A stretch of DNA of 8,904 nucleotides from CAZOGW01 sp964579415 (GCA_964579415.1 CAZOGW010000125.1:1-8904), one strand, 5' to 3'; positions 1 to 5,529 are shown, counted from the stretch's first letter. A program made the numbers and translations. The notes: generated by a model from the letters alone, not told the origin.

Positions 1-397
1 GTCGAGCGGGTGTTCATCGACACCAGCGAGCTGTTCCCGTACACCATCATGGATGTCCTCTTGACTCTGTCGGAGGATCGACTGTTCGATTGGATGTGGA
101 CCGACGAGTTGCTCGATGAGTGGGAGCGCGTGATCGTCCGCGAGAGGCACCGCACACCGGAGCCGGCACGCTCGGTGACCAACGCGGTGCGGACGTGGTT
201 TGCACGTCCGCACCGTCGATGAGTACCTGGTGGCGTTGCTGCGCCGCCGACCGACGGCAGTTCAAGAGTCGGTGGTCCGGCTCGCTTCACGCAGGACCCG
301 ACCGTCGATGACGGCATGCGGACTTGTCGACCGAATCTCCAGAGCCGGAGCAGTCAACTTCGCTCGGCGGCTCAGCCGCCGGCTCGGCTGTGGATGA
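1..397 (+). pseudogene. PIN-domain nuclease (VapC-like) gene with internal frame-shifting deletion; 5' end outside or at window edge
   Basis: Frame 1 from the window edge encodes the amino end of a PIN-domain ribonuclease: a beta strand ending in FIDTS, whose Asp is the first metal-binding acid of the fold, then helices including DELLDEWERV with the conserved acidic residue, up to VRTWFAR near base 207. That frame stops at 220-222. From about base 200 a different frame (frame 2) reads HVRTVDEYLVALLRRRP through to NFARRLSRRLG and stops at 395-397. This second part resembles the carboxy tail that follows the PIN core in longer actinobacterial PIN proteins. The central part with the third and fourth catalytic acids (usually a DPDD-like stretch and the 'vTeN..dF' strand) is absent, roughly 60-70 residues by comparison with the family from memory. 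The two halves meet at 200-215. The product is almost certainly inactive. A partner antitoxin, if there was one, would lie upstream of the window. No start is assigned: GTG at 10 is possible, but the frame is open to base 1. Confidence 0.7.
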
Positions 398-878
398 GAT
401 CGGTGCTTCGAACCATGTTTGACGTCGTTCACCGAGTCAACGGCATCCCAACTCGTCGGCCGCCGCCAGGGCCGCCGGCAACGCTGGGAGTGATCGAGAC
501 ATGAGCTACCTGGAATCGACGATCGGGAGTGGGGCCAAACCAAGCGCTCCGTCCTTCGACCGTCTCGCGTGGCTGGTGACTGCGACCTCCAGCCACCGGG
601 CCATGTACCAGGGCGGCTCATGGGCGATGGCTGCAGCAAGTCGCATGAGGGGTCAGTCGACGGATAACCCGCGTCAGGCGATGTGTGCATGGAGCCGGGA
701 GCCAAGTTGGGAGCCATTTGGTGCGGACTCGTGTGGACGGAACTGCCTGATTTCGACAGAGCCCGGATCTTCCGGATGGAGGACGCCGAACCCGACGGCA
801 CCTCCTGGCGCGCCAGCATCCCGCGTGATACGACCACGCTGTCGCACCCCACCTCGCGGTCCCGGCGGATGTTCGTGG
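398..878. other. Gene-free stretch, possibly decayed sequence
   Basis: About 480 bases between the broken PIN gene and the convergent CMD-like gene. Several frames are open on both strands, as expected in GC-rich DNA, but none has a ribosome-binding site, normal codon use and a recognisable fold together. The most protein-like piece is plus frame 2 from the ATG at 689 (acidic segment TELPDFDRARIFRMEDAEPDG), which has no Shine-Dalgarno sequence and runs into the end of the convergent gene. An upstream segment in the same frame (500-664) is also somewhat protein-like but ends in a stop at 665. This may be the remains of a degraded gene. No terminator or repeat was found here. Confidence 0.4.
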
Positions 879-1493
879 TCAGTCCACGGAGCCGTCGGCT
901 TGGGCGTCCATGGGCCGTCCGTAGCTGACGGCCTCGAGCACCTGGGGTGGAGCCAGAGCGCGATAATCCCGGTCCGGGACGGTGCCGAGGGCGTCGTTGA
1001 CGGTTGAGAACGCGATGCGCATTGCGACGTACACCGTGATGGCGAAGATCTGGTCGTCGGTGAAGCCGACGTCGCGCAGAGCCTGCACATCGTGCGGAAC
1101 GGTGCTGTTGGCATCTTGTGCCACGGTGCGTGCCCAGGCCGCCATTGCCCTCTCGGCGTCGGTCAGCCCGGTGTCGGAGCCGCGTAGCACGGAGGCGGCG
1201 GTAGCCGGGTCCGCCTCGGCGGCCAGCTTCGTACCCCATGCCAGGGAGCAGTACGAGTCACCCAGTGCCGCGGCCACGGCGGTCACCAGGACTCCTCGCT
1301 GCCGGACGCTCAGACCAGCAGCCCGCGTGGCGGCACTCACCGTGCCGAAGAGGGCCGCATGCAGGTGAGGCCCGTGTGCCCAGAGGCGGGATGCGTTCAT
1401 GACGAACCCGAGACTTTCGAGATCCTCGTCGAACATGTCCTGCGCCTCCGCACTGGTCGCCGGTTCGCCGAGGAAGTGAGGGCGTGGACTCAT
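879..1493 (-). CDS. Carboxymuconolactone decarboxylase (CMD)/AhpD-like family protein
   Basis: A 204-residue all-helical protein of the CMD/AhpD superfamily, cytoplasmic, with no signal peptide. The order of elements fits the peroxidase-related branch: an amino-terminal segment (FLGEPATSAEAQDMFDEDLE, residues 7-26), a helix with GFVMNASRLWAHGPHLHAAL (29-48), then the core LSVRQRGVLVTAVAAALGDSYCSLAWG (61-87). The carboxy half, with LTDAERAMAAWARTVA and GFTDDQIFAITVYVAMRIAF, repeats the helical-hairpin pattern. The family's CxxC or ExxxxCxxCxxxH redox site is not present: only Cys82 remains, in DSYCSLAWG, so AhpD-type disulfide chemistry is unlikely and the reaction is unknown. The start at 1493 is chosen because AAGGAG lies 6 nt upstream. 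The frame stays open upstream, with another ATG at 1619, but that 42-residue extension does not look like the family. The gene lies 263 nt downstream of the exported cupin gene on the same strand and a strong hairpin separates them, so it probably has its own promoter. Confidence 0.88.
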   Translation of the reverse strand: MSPRPHFLGEPATSAEAQDMFDEDLESLGFVMNASRLWAHGPHLHAALFGTVSAATRAAGLSVRQRGVLVTAVAAALGDSYCSLAWGTKLAAEADPATAASVLRGSDTGLTDAERAMAAWARTVAQDANSTVPHDVQALRDVGFTDDQIFAITVYVAMRIAFSTVNDALGTVPDRDYRALAPPQVLEAVSYGRPMDAQADGSVD

Positions 1494-1499
1494 CGTGAT

Positions 1500-1505
1500 C
1501 TCCTT
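1500..1505 (-). promoter_or_regulatory. Ribosome-binding site that fixes the start of the CMD-like gene
   Basis: The minus strand reads AAGGAG, then 6 nt, then ATG at 1493. It is a near-perfect Shine-Dalgarno sequence and argues against the longer in-frame start at 1619. Confidence 0.75.
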
Positions 1506-1516
1506 GGTCGACGTAT

Positions 1517-1530
1517 CGGAACTTGTTCGG
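1517..1530. promoter_or_regulatory. Imperfect palindrome in the leader of the CMD-like gene, possible operator
   Basis: CGGAACTTGTTCGG has GAAC/GTTC arms around a TT centre, plus an outer C-G pair with one mismatch. It lies 24-37 nt upstream of the CMD-like start, where a repressor could block transcription or the leader. It does not match the repeated element at 2484 and 5345. Function is inferred from position only. Confidence 0.25.
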
Positions 1531-1596
1531 TGCGGTACATTCTCACGCTCGGTAGTGGCTGCGACGCCAGGCCAACGTGGGCACGAGAGCGCCCAA

Positions 1597-1608
1597 TCCT
1601 CATGAGGA
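1597..1608. promoter_or_regulatory. Perfect 12-bp palindrome upstream of the CMD-like gene
   Basis: TCCTCATGAGGA is self-complementary over all 12 bases and lies about 104 nt upstream of the CMD-like start, between that gene and the hairpin after the cupin gene. A perfect 12-mer palindrome is expected about twice by chance in a window this size, so only its intergenic place speaks for it. Confidence 0.2.
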
Positions 1609-1705
1609 CGGTCGGCCATCCTCGCGGTGTAGACCGGCCGGTGCAGCTTTCTCGTCGTCTTCCTCGTCGGTGTTGTCACGGCGCGCGCCCAGGTCGCACT
1701 CATCC

Positions 1706-1738
1706 AGGAGGGGCAGGTCGCTCCGACCCGCCCCTCCT
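1706..1738 (-). terminator. Hairpin terminator after the cupin gene
   Basis: Arms AGGAGGGGC and GCCCCTCCT (9 bp) are extended inward by GGTCG/CGACC around a CTC triloop. The single odd position is A1715 opposite C1729 on the plus strand; on the minus strand it becomes a G-U wobble, so the RNA from the minus strand has an unbroken 15-pair stem. It begins 18 nt past the cupin stop codon. No U tract follows, which is common in high-GC actinobacteria. Confidence 0.7.
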
Positions 1739-1756
1739 CGTTCTCGTCGCTGGTTG

Positions 1757-2314
1757 TCAGTGGTGGTGGACGCCCACGGGGATCGGGCAGCGTGTCGGCG
1801 GCTCGACTCCCTCGGTGATCGTGAGCGGGCCGGTCTCGGGCACCTCGAAGAAGGTGGCGAGGAGCACGGTCGGCTCGTCGGTGCGGTTGAACGCGGTGTG
1901 GACGTTGCCTCGGCCTGGGTCTACGAAGGCATGGCCGGTGGCGTAGGGCCGCTCCACGCAGTCGTTGGCGTTGACGTACACCAGCTCGCCTTGGGCCACG
2001 TTGACAAGGACGGGGCCGGAGTGGGTGTGCCACGGGAAGTGTGCCCCGGGTTGGACCGTGATCTTGGCCACCACGGTCCGCGACGGTTCCGTCATGCCGA
2101 TCTTGATCGACTTCGCCGGCCTGGTCTGCCCGGGCTGGTCTGCGAACTGCACGCGAAGCGTCAAGTCGACGTCGTCGGTGAACTCGGCGCGCTCCGTCAG
2201 CACCTCCACGCTGATCGGCGGCGTCTGCGCCGCCGACGGGAACACCGCCACCCCGACGGTGAGGACCACCGCCAGGGCAAGGATCCCCGCCATCGTCAAC
2301 CTCTTTCTGTTCAT
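1757..2314 (-). CDS. Exported single-domain cupin protein
   Basis: A 185-residue protein. Residues 1-30 form a Sec signal peptide: basic MNRKR, a hydrophobic core of about 18 residues, and a small-residue cleavage region near PSAAQ. The rest is one cupin barrel. Motif 1 is PGAHFPWHTHSG (89-100), with metal ligands His96 and His98, followed by VNVAQGELVYV (104-114). Motif 2, around GRGNVHTAFNRTDEP (134-148), supplies His139. The usual motif-1 glutamate position holds a Pro or Val, leaving a three-His site. Cys119 and Cys176 are the only cysteines and could form a disulfide after export. The protein ends in three histidines. AAGGGAG lies 7 nt before the ATG. The gene is divergent from the regulator gene across a 217-nt gap carrying the palindromic element at 2484. 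Small cupins include dioxygenases, isomerases and sensors; the substrate is not readable here. Confidence 0.9.
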   Translation of the reverse strand: MNRKRLTMAGILALAVVLTVGVAVFPSAAQTPPISVEVLTERAEFTDDVDLTLRVQFADQPGQTRPAKSIKIGMTEPSRTVVAKITVQPGAHFPWHTHSGPVLVNVAQGELVYVNANDCVERPYATGHAFVDPGRGNVHTAFNRTDEPTVLLATFFEVPETGPLTITEGVEPPTRCPIPVGVHHH

Positions 2315-2338
2315 GAGTTTGCTCCCTTCTCGAGCGTT

Positions 2339-2350
2339 CGGTGTGCACCG
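2339..2350. promoter_or_regulatory. Short palindrome just upstream of the cupin start
   Basis: CGGTG-TG-CACCG has 5-bp arms with a 2-nt centre and lies about 25 nt upstream of the cupin start, next to its ribosome-binding site. It may be a minor operator or a chance palindrome. Confidence 0.2.
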
Positions 2351-2459
2351 GCCTGCCGTGGATCTGCGCCGCCCTGCTCCGCCTCGTCTACGATCGCGGT
2401 CGGCCCGCCGACCGTGACAGTGGAGCCGGACCGGGTAGGAACTCGGCCCGATGCTCTGA

Positions 2460-2472
2460 CACCATGCGCCGC
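2460..2472 (-). promoter_or_regulatory. Box A, first copy (CACC-W-TGCGCCGC)
   Basis: CACCATGCGCCGC on the plus strand. It matches 5328-5340 at 12 of 13 bases and sits on the same side of the palindromic element in both places, 11 nt away here and 4 nt there. It lies on the side facing the minus-strand genes (cupin here, tautomerase there). It could be part of a shared promoter; GC-rich composition makes chance matching a real alternative. Confidence 0.3.
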
Positions 2473-2483
2473 GGGGGCTGCGG

Positions 2484-2508
2484 CGTCATCCGTGCGCAGC
2501 ACGGATTC
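2484..2508. promoter_or_regulatory. Palindromic operator-like element, copy 1, between the cupin and LuxR-type genes
   Basis: The element reads CGTCATCCGTGC, three bases (GCA), GCACGGATTC. Its core ATCCGTGC/GCACGGAT is a perfect 8-bp inverted repeat around a 3-nt spacer. The copy at 5345-5369 shares 21 of 25 bases, with three of the four differences in the spacer. It ends 23 nt before the regulator's ATG and about 10 nt before its ribosome-binding site, a place suited to autoregulation. LuxR/GerE-type dimers typically bind palindromes of about 20 bp, so the neighbouring regulator is the natural candidate. Binding is inferred. Confidence 0.55.
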
Positions 2509-2531
2509 GGCAGATTGCGAGGATCGGGGTC

Positions 2532-4874
2532 ATGCCGACACGATTCGAACAGCTCACCCCGCGCGAAGACGAGGTCCTACGCGCCATCGGACGCCGGCTC
2601 AGTAACCGGGAGATCGCCGCGGAGCTGTTCATCTCGGTGCGTACCGTCGAGAGCCACGTGGCAGCGCTGCTCCGCAAGCTCGAGGTGGAGAACCGCAGCG
2701 AGCTGATCGCCGAGGCCAACCATGCTCGCCGCGGTTCGGTGATCGCTCTGCCGCAGAACTCATTCGTGGGACGGGACGCGGACCGGGAGGCCGTGGCGTT
2801 GCTCCTCGGCCGTTTCCGCTTGGTCACCATCACCGGCGTTGCGGGGGCCGGCAAGACCCGGCTCGCCCTGGAGACGGCGGTGGCCCATCCACTGGTGCCC
2901 ATCGTGGCGACACTGGAGCGCGTCGGCGACGGGGAGGTGGCGTTGGCGGTCGCCGGCGCCATCGGCATCGTGCCTGACACCCGGTCGGACTTGGTGTCGG
3001 CCTGTGCCGTGGCGCTCGACACGCACTCCCACATGCTGGTCCTCGACGATTGCGACCGGGTGGCGGCGGAGGCGGCCACGGTTGGGAGCGCCCTTCTCGC
3101 CAGAGTGCCGACCCTCCGCATCCTGGCCACGTCGCGTAGCCCTTTGGGGGCTCCGGATGAGGCGGTTCATCCACTCGCCCCCCTCGACACCGGGTCCGGT
3201 GCCGCCGCTCAACTCTTCCTCGACCGCGTCCGTGCCGCCGCCCCCCGAGCCGTCGGTCCCGATCCGGGTGCCGTGCAGCGCATCTGTGACCGGCTCGACG
3301 GCTTGCCCCTCGCCATCGAGCTTGCCGCGGCCCGCATGCGGCACATGTCGGCGGATGAGCTCGCCTCCCGGCTCGAGAACCGTCTCGGGATCCTGGAGGA
3401 GCCGGGCCGGCCCGAACGCCACCGCACCCTGGAAGCGGCATTCTCCGGGTCCTGGGAACTCCTCGATCCCGACGAGAAGTGGGTGCTGACAAGACTCGCC
3501 GCGTTGCCGGGCACCTTCGACCTGGAGCTGGCGGAAGCGGTGACACGCTCCGGTGCAGGGCCGATTGTGCTGCGGCTCCTCGACCGGTCGATGCTGTCTC
3601 CCGCCGTCACCACGCCGCAGACAGGGAGCTACCGAGTGTTGGGCTCCCTACGCGCCTTCATCCTCGACCAGGCCGGGGCTGAGCACGTCGATGACGTCCG
3701 CGCTGCTCATGCCGCTGTCTACGCCAACCTCGCCGGGGACGCCGCCACCAGGCTCCGCACCGACGATCGCCGCCACACCACCGATCAGGTGCGTGACCTG
3801 GTGGCGGGATCGGCTGCGGCGCTGGCCTGGGCCATCGACGCCGATCCGCCGCGGGCCCTCGAACTGAGCCGGGCACTGGCGGTGATCTGCGAACACGTCG
3901 GGCCTGATGTGATGAGCATGGCGGCGATCACGCGGGCGGCGCGGGACCCGGCAGTCCTCGCCGACGCCACCCCGTCCGATCTCGGTGTCCTCGGTGACTT
4001 CCTTCTCTACGGAGACCTGGACCTCGTCGACGAGCTGGCGACTCGGGCCATGTTGCTGGCCACCGACGAACCGGGTCGCCTCGCCGCCCTACATCTCACC
4101 GGCTACTGCCGTGCCCACCAGCAGCGTGTCGACGAAGCCATGTTCCGTCTCGACGAGGCAGAACGCCTGGCAACCTCCCTCGGCAGGACGTGGCAGCTCG
4201 CCGCCATCCGGCACGCCCGTGGGGTCGCTCTCGGTCACGGCGAGGACCCGGAGCCCGCGCTGGAGGCCCTCCAGCAGGCGCTGCATACCTACGCCCGGGC
4301 CGGGGATGCGATGCATGTCAACAACGTCCGCTACGCCATGGCCCGGATTGCCGCCGACAGTGGCCGGCGCCGCGAGGAGGCCGTTGCCTGGGCCCAACAG
4401 TGCGTGGCCTACGCCGAGGCCAGCGGCAACCGGCACGAACGGGCCCACGGCCTCCTCGTGCTGGCGGAACTGCAACGCTCCCCCGACTGGGAAGATCAGG
4501 TGACGTCGGCTCTCGACACCTTCCGGCGGGTCGGCGACCTCCGCTGCCTCAGCCGGGGGTACCTTCACCTTGCGGGCGCGCTGCCGTCCGACGAGCAGAT
4601 CCCGATGTTGCGGCGAGCGTTGTCCGCCTCCGCCGCCGCCAACGACCGCCCCCGCCAGGTCCAGGCCCTGTCGAGAACGATGCAAGCGCACTTGGCAGGC
4701 GGTGACCACCGCTCGGCGGCCCTGGTACTGGGGGCCCTGAGCACTGTCCTCGAGGACTCCGAGGTGGCGGACCACGTCCCCGATGTGCTGGCCGCCGACA
4801 TCAATAGGTGGCGACCCACCATCGCCGAGGGCCTCGCCCGCGGCGTCGCCGGCATCGCCGAGGGGTGGCAGTGA
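2532..4874 (+). CDS. LuxR-type HTH / NB-ARC-like ATPase / helical-repeat transcriptional regulator
   Basis: A 780-residue cytoplasmic regulator. Residues 6-62 are a GerE/LuxR helix-turn-helix: LTPREDEVLRAIGRRLSNRE (8-27), then IAAELFISVRTVESHV (28-43) with the recognition helix, then LLRKLEVENR (46-55). An STAND/NB-ARC-like ATPase follows: NSFVGRDAD linker (76-84), Walker A GVAGAGKT (102-109), Walker B MLVLDDCD (168-175), the ILATSR sensor strand (197-202) and the GLPLAIELAA motif (257-266). A winged-helix-like part covers about 300-390. The rest, to 780, is alpha-helical with TPR-like stretches (for example 500-720: LDEAERLATSLGR, ALEALQQALHTYARAG), likely the signal- or partner-sensing part. 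The HTH lies at the amino end, whereas MalT/LAL proteins carry it at the carboxy end. GAGGA lies 8 nt before the ATG. The gene is divergent from the cupin gene and convergent with the tautomerase gene, and it is flanked by two copies of a palindromic element, so it probably controls these neighbours and itself. The inducing ligand is unknown. Confidence 0.92.
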   Translation: MPTRFEQLTPREDEVLRAIGRRLSNREIAAELFISVRTVESHVAALLRKLEVENRSELIAEANHARRGSVIALPQNSFVGRDADREAVALLLGRFRLVTITGVAGAGKTRLALETAVAHPLVPIVATLERVGDGEVALAVAGAIGIVPDTRSDLVSACAVALDTHSHMLVLDDCDRVAAEAATVGSALLARVPTLRILATSRSPLGAPDEAVHPLAPLDTGSGAAAQLFLDRVRAAAPRAVGPDPGAVQRICDRLDGLPLAIELAAARMRHMSADELASRLENRLGILEEPGRPERHRTLEAAFSGSWELLDPDEKWVLTRLAALPGTFDLELAEAVTRSGAGPIVLRLLDRSMLSPAVTTPQTGSYRVLGSLRAFILDQAGAEHVDDVRAAHAAVYANLAGDAATRLRTDDRRHTTDQVRDLVAGSAAALAWAIDADPPRALELSRALAVICEHVGPDVMSMAAITRAARDPAVLADATPSDLGVLGDFLLYGDLDLVDELATRAMLLATDEPGRLAALHLTGYCRAHQQRVDEAMFRLDEAERLATSLGRTWQLAAIRHARGVALGHGEDPEPALEALQQALHTYARAGDAMHVNNVRYAMARIAADSGRRREEAVAWAQQCVAYAEASGNRHERAHGLLVLAELQRSPDWEDQVTSALDTFRRVGDLRCLSRGYLHLAGALPSDEQIPMLRRALSASAAANDRPRQVQALSRTMQAHLAGGDHRSAALVLGALSTVLEDSEVADHVPDVLAADINRWRPTIAEGLARGVAGIAEGWQ

Positions 4875-5009
4875 TGGGTATGGTTCGCTCCAGTTTGGGG
4901 GAAATGCACGCAACGCAAGGTACGAGAAGCCCTCGGTGCCCGCATCCGTGGACACCACCGACTCTGCGGATGCACGCCCAACGGGGCGGGGGGAGCCGCC
5001 CACGGTGCA

Positions 5010-5040
5010 CACCCGACCGGCTACCAGAGCCGGTCGGGTG
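5010..5040. terminator. Bidirectional hairpin between the convergent regulator and tautomerase genes
   Basis: Arms CACCCGACCGGCT (5010-5022) and AGCCGGTCGGGTG (5028-5040) form a perfect 13-bp stem with the 5-nt loop ACCAG. It lies about 135 nt past the regulator stop and 25 nt past the tautomerase stop on the other strand, so it can serve both transcripts. There is no clear U tract on either side. Confidence 0.8.
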
Positions 5041-5065
5041 AATGGCGTTCGTCAGGGCCGTGGCA

Positions 5066-5293
5066 TCAGGCCGGCACGGCGGCGCCCTGCAGCGCCTTGA
5101 CGTCGGCCGTGGTCAGCGCCCGGCCGCCGATTCCCCAGTCGCCGCTCTGGACGTCCTCGAGGACCACCCAGGTGACGTCACGCATGGCCTCGCCCTCGAT
5201 GCCCACCATGGCATCGGTGAGCCTGACGATGATCTCCTTCTTCTCCGCGTCGGAGAACACTCGCTCGATGAGCTTCACATTGATCAACGGCAT
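5066..5293 (-). CDS. 4-oxalocrotonate tautomerase (4-OT) family protein
   Basis: A 75-residue single-domain tautomerase, close to the 60-75 residues usual for the family, acting as a cytoplasmic oligomer. After loss of Met the chain starts with Pro, the catalytic base: PLINVKLIERVFSDAEKKEI. In Pro-1 numbering, Arg10 and Arg37 (EAMRDVTWVVLED) fit the two substrate-binding arginines. The conserved turn reads SGDWGIGG, with Trp at the position where classic 4-OT has Phe50. The carboxy end TTADVKALQGAAVPA is a little longer than usual. The start at 5293 is fixed by the Pro after Met and by AAAGGA 6 nt upstream; a longer in-frame reading from 5383 would bury the catalytic Pro. Family members tautomerise keto/enol acids from aromatic breakdown, but many have other or unknown substrates, and no aromatic-degradation genes are seen here. 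The palindromic element ends 51 nt upstream, suggesting control by the neighbouring LuxR-type regulator. Confidence 0.9.
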   Translation of the reverse strand: MPLINVKLIERVFSDAEKKEIIVRLTDAMVGIEGEAMRDVTWVVLEDVQSGDWGIGGRALTTADVKALQGAAVPA

Positions 5294-5299
5294 CTTCTT

Positions 5300-5305
5300 T
5301 CCTTT
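5300..5305 (-). promoter_or_regulatory. Ribosome-binding site that fixes the tautomerase start
   Basis: The minus strand reads AAAGGA, 6 nt, then ATG-CCG, placing the catalytic proline directly after the initiator Met. This rules out the longer in-frame reading from 5383. Confidence 0.75.
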
Positions 5306-5327
5306 CGTAGCCGCTGCCGTCACAGTG

Positions 5328-5340
5328 CACCTTGCGCCGC
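5328..5340 (-). promoter_or_regulatory. Box A, second copy, upstream of the tautomerase gene
   Basis: CACCTTGCGCCGC on the plus strand, 12 of 13 identical to 2460-2472. It lies between the palindromic element and the tautomerase start, 34 nt upstream of the ATG, where core promoter bases or the start of the transcript would be expected. Confidence 0.3.
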
Positions 5341-5344
5341 TTGT

Positions 5345-5369
5345 CGTCATCCGTGCAACGCACGGACTC
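5345..5369. promoter_or_regulatory. Palindromic operator-like element, copy 2, upstream of the tautomerase gene
   Basis: The element reads CGTCATCCGTGC, three bases (AAC), GCACGGACTC. The inverted repeat TCCGTGC/GCACGGA has 7-bp arms around a 3-nt spacer. It agrees with copy 1 at every position outside the spacer except one (C for T). It lies 51 nt upstream of the tautomerase ATG, a normal operator distance. Its left part overlaps the stop codon of a possible small ORF (5347-5529). A hairpin terminator is the alternative reading. Confidence 0.55.
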
Positions 5370-5529
5370 CGCCTAGGAACCAACTGTCCGGCTCGGAGAG
5401 CGCCGCCGAGATATGAGCGTGGTCGCTGCTCCAGTGCTCGATCAATGCATCAACCGTCAGGAGAGCCTCTCGAAGTGTGCCACGAGCTTCGTCCCGCTCG
5501 ACGACGGCGACGACATCCTGCTCGCTCAG
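5347..5529 (-). CDS. Possible 60-residue protein with a CTG start, or a gene remnant; function unknown
   Basis: The minus-strand frame ending at 5347 reads as a plausible acidic helical protein: SEQDVVAVVERDEARGTLRE, then ALLTVDALIEHWSSDHAHIS, ending FLGGVRALHG. There is no ATG, GTG or TTG between the preceding in-frame stop (in the end of the acetyltransferase gene) and this segment. A Shine-Dalgarno-like GGGAAGG does sit 7 nt before a CTG codon at 5529, so either CTG is used or a former ATG/GTG start has mutated. G/C at third positions (about 69%) is lower than in its neighbours, which fits decay or foreign origin. The stop codon falls inside palindromic element copy 2. It may have followed the acetyltransferase gene in one transcript. 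I do not recognise a family. Confidence 0.3.
   Translation of the reverse strand: MSEQDVVAVVERDEARGTLREALLTVDALIEHWSSDHAHISAALSEPDSWFLGGVRALHG

Noticed and set aside
366..380. GGCGGC-TCA-GCCGCC hairpin in the tail of the PIN remnant
   Set aside because: It lies inside the carboxy-terminal codons (LSRR region), is short, and such GC palindromes are common here; not enough for a terminator call.
689..928. Plus-strand frame with a protein-like acidic segment
   Set aside because: No Shine-Dalgarno sequence, no recognisable family, and it runs into the convergent CMD-like gene; kept only as a remark on the gene-free stretch.
501..1007. Plus-strand open frame of 168 codons
   Set aside because: No ribosome-binding site, composition atypical, and its second half is antisense to the CMD-like gene.
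262..1239. Long minus-strand open frame (325 codons) over the PIN remnant, the gene-free stretch and part of the CMD-like gene
   Set aside because: It is rich in Arg, Ser and Pro, has no fold or start signal, and overlaps the well-supported CMD-like gene in another frame; typical GC-rich chance frame.
1757..1768. Three terminal histidines of the cupin as an affinity tag or vector trace
   Set aside because: Only three histidines, within a natural reading frame and followed by a natural terminator; no cloning sequence nearby.
1494..2348. Upstream extension of the CMD-like gene in the same frame
   Set aside because: A strong ribosome-binding site fixes the start at 1493, and the extension crosses the cupin gene in the wrong frame and the hairpin at 1706.
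2486..3546. Several long minus-strand frames opposite the regulator gene
   Set aside because: The plus-strand frame has clear HTH, Walker and GLPL motifs; the opposite frames are low-complexity Arg/Ser/Pro/Gly shadows.
4089..5012. 307-codon minus-strand frame opposite the regulator's end
   Set aside because: Gly/Val-rich mirror of coding sequence, crosses the regulator stop and ends at the terminator hairpin, no start signal or family.
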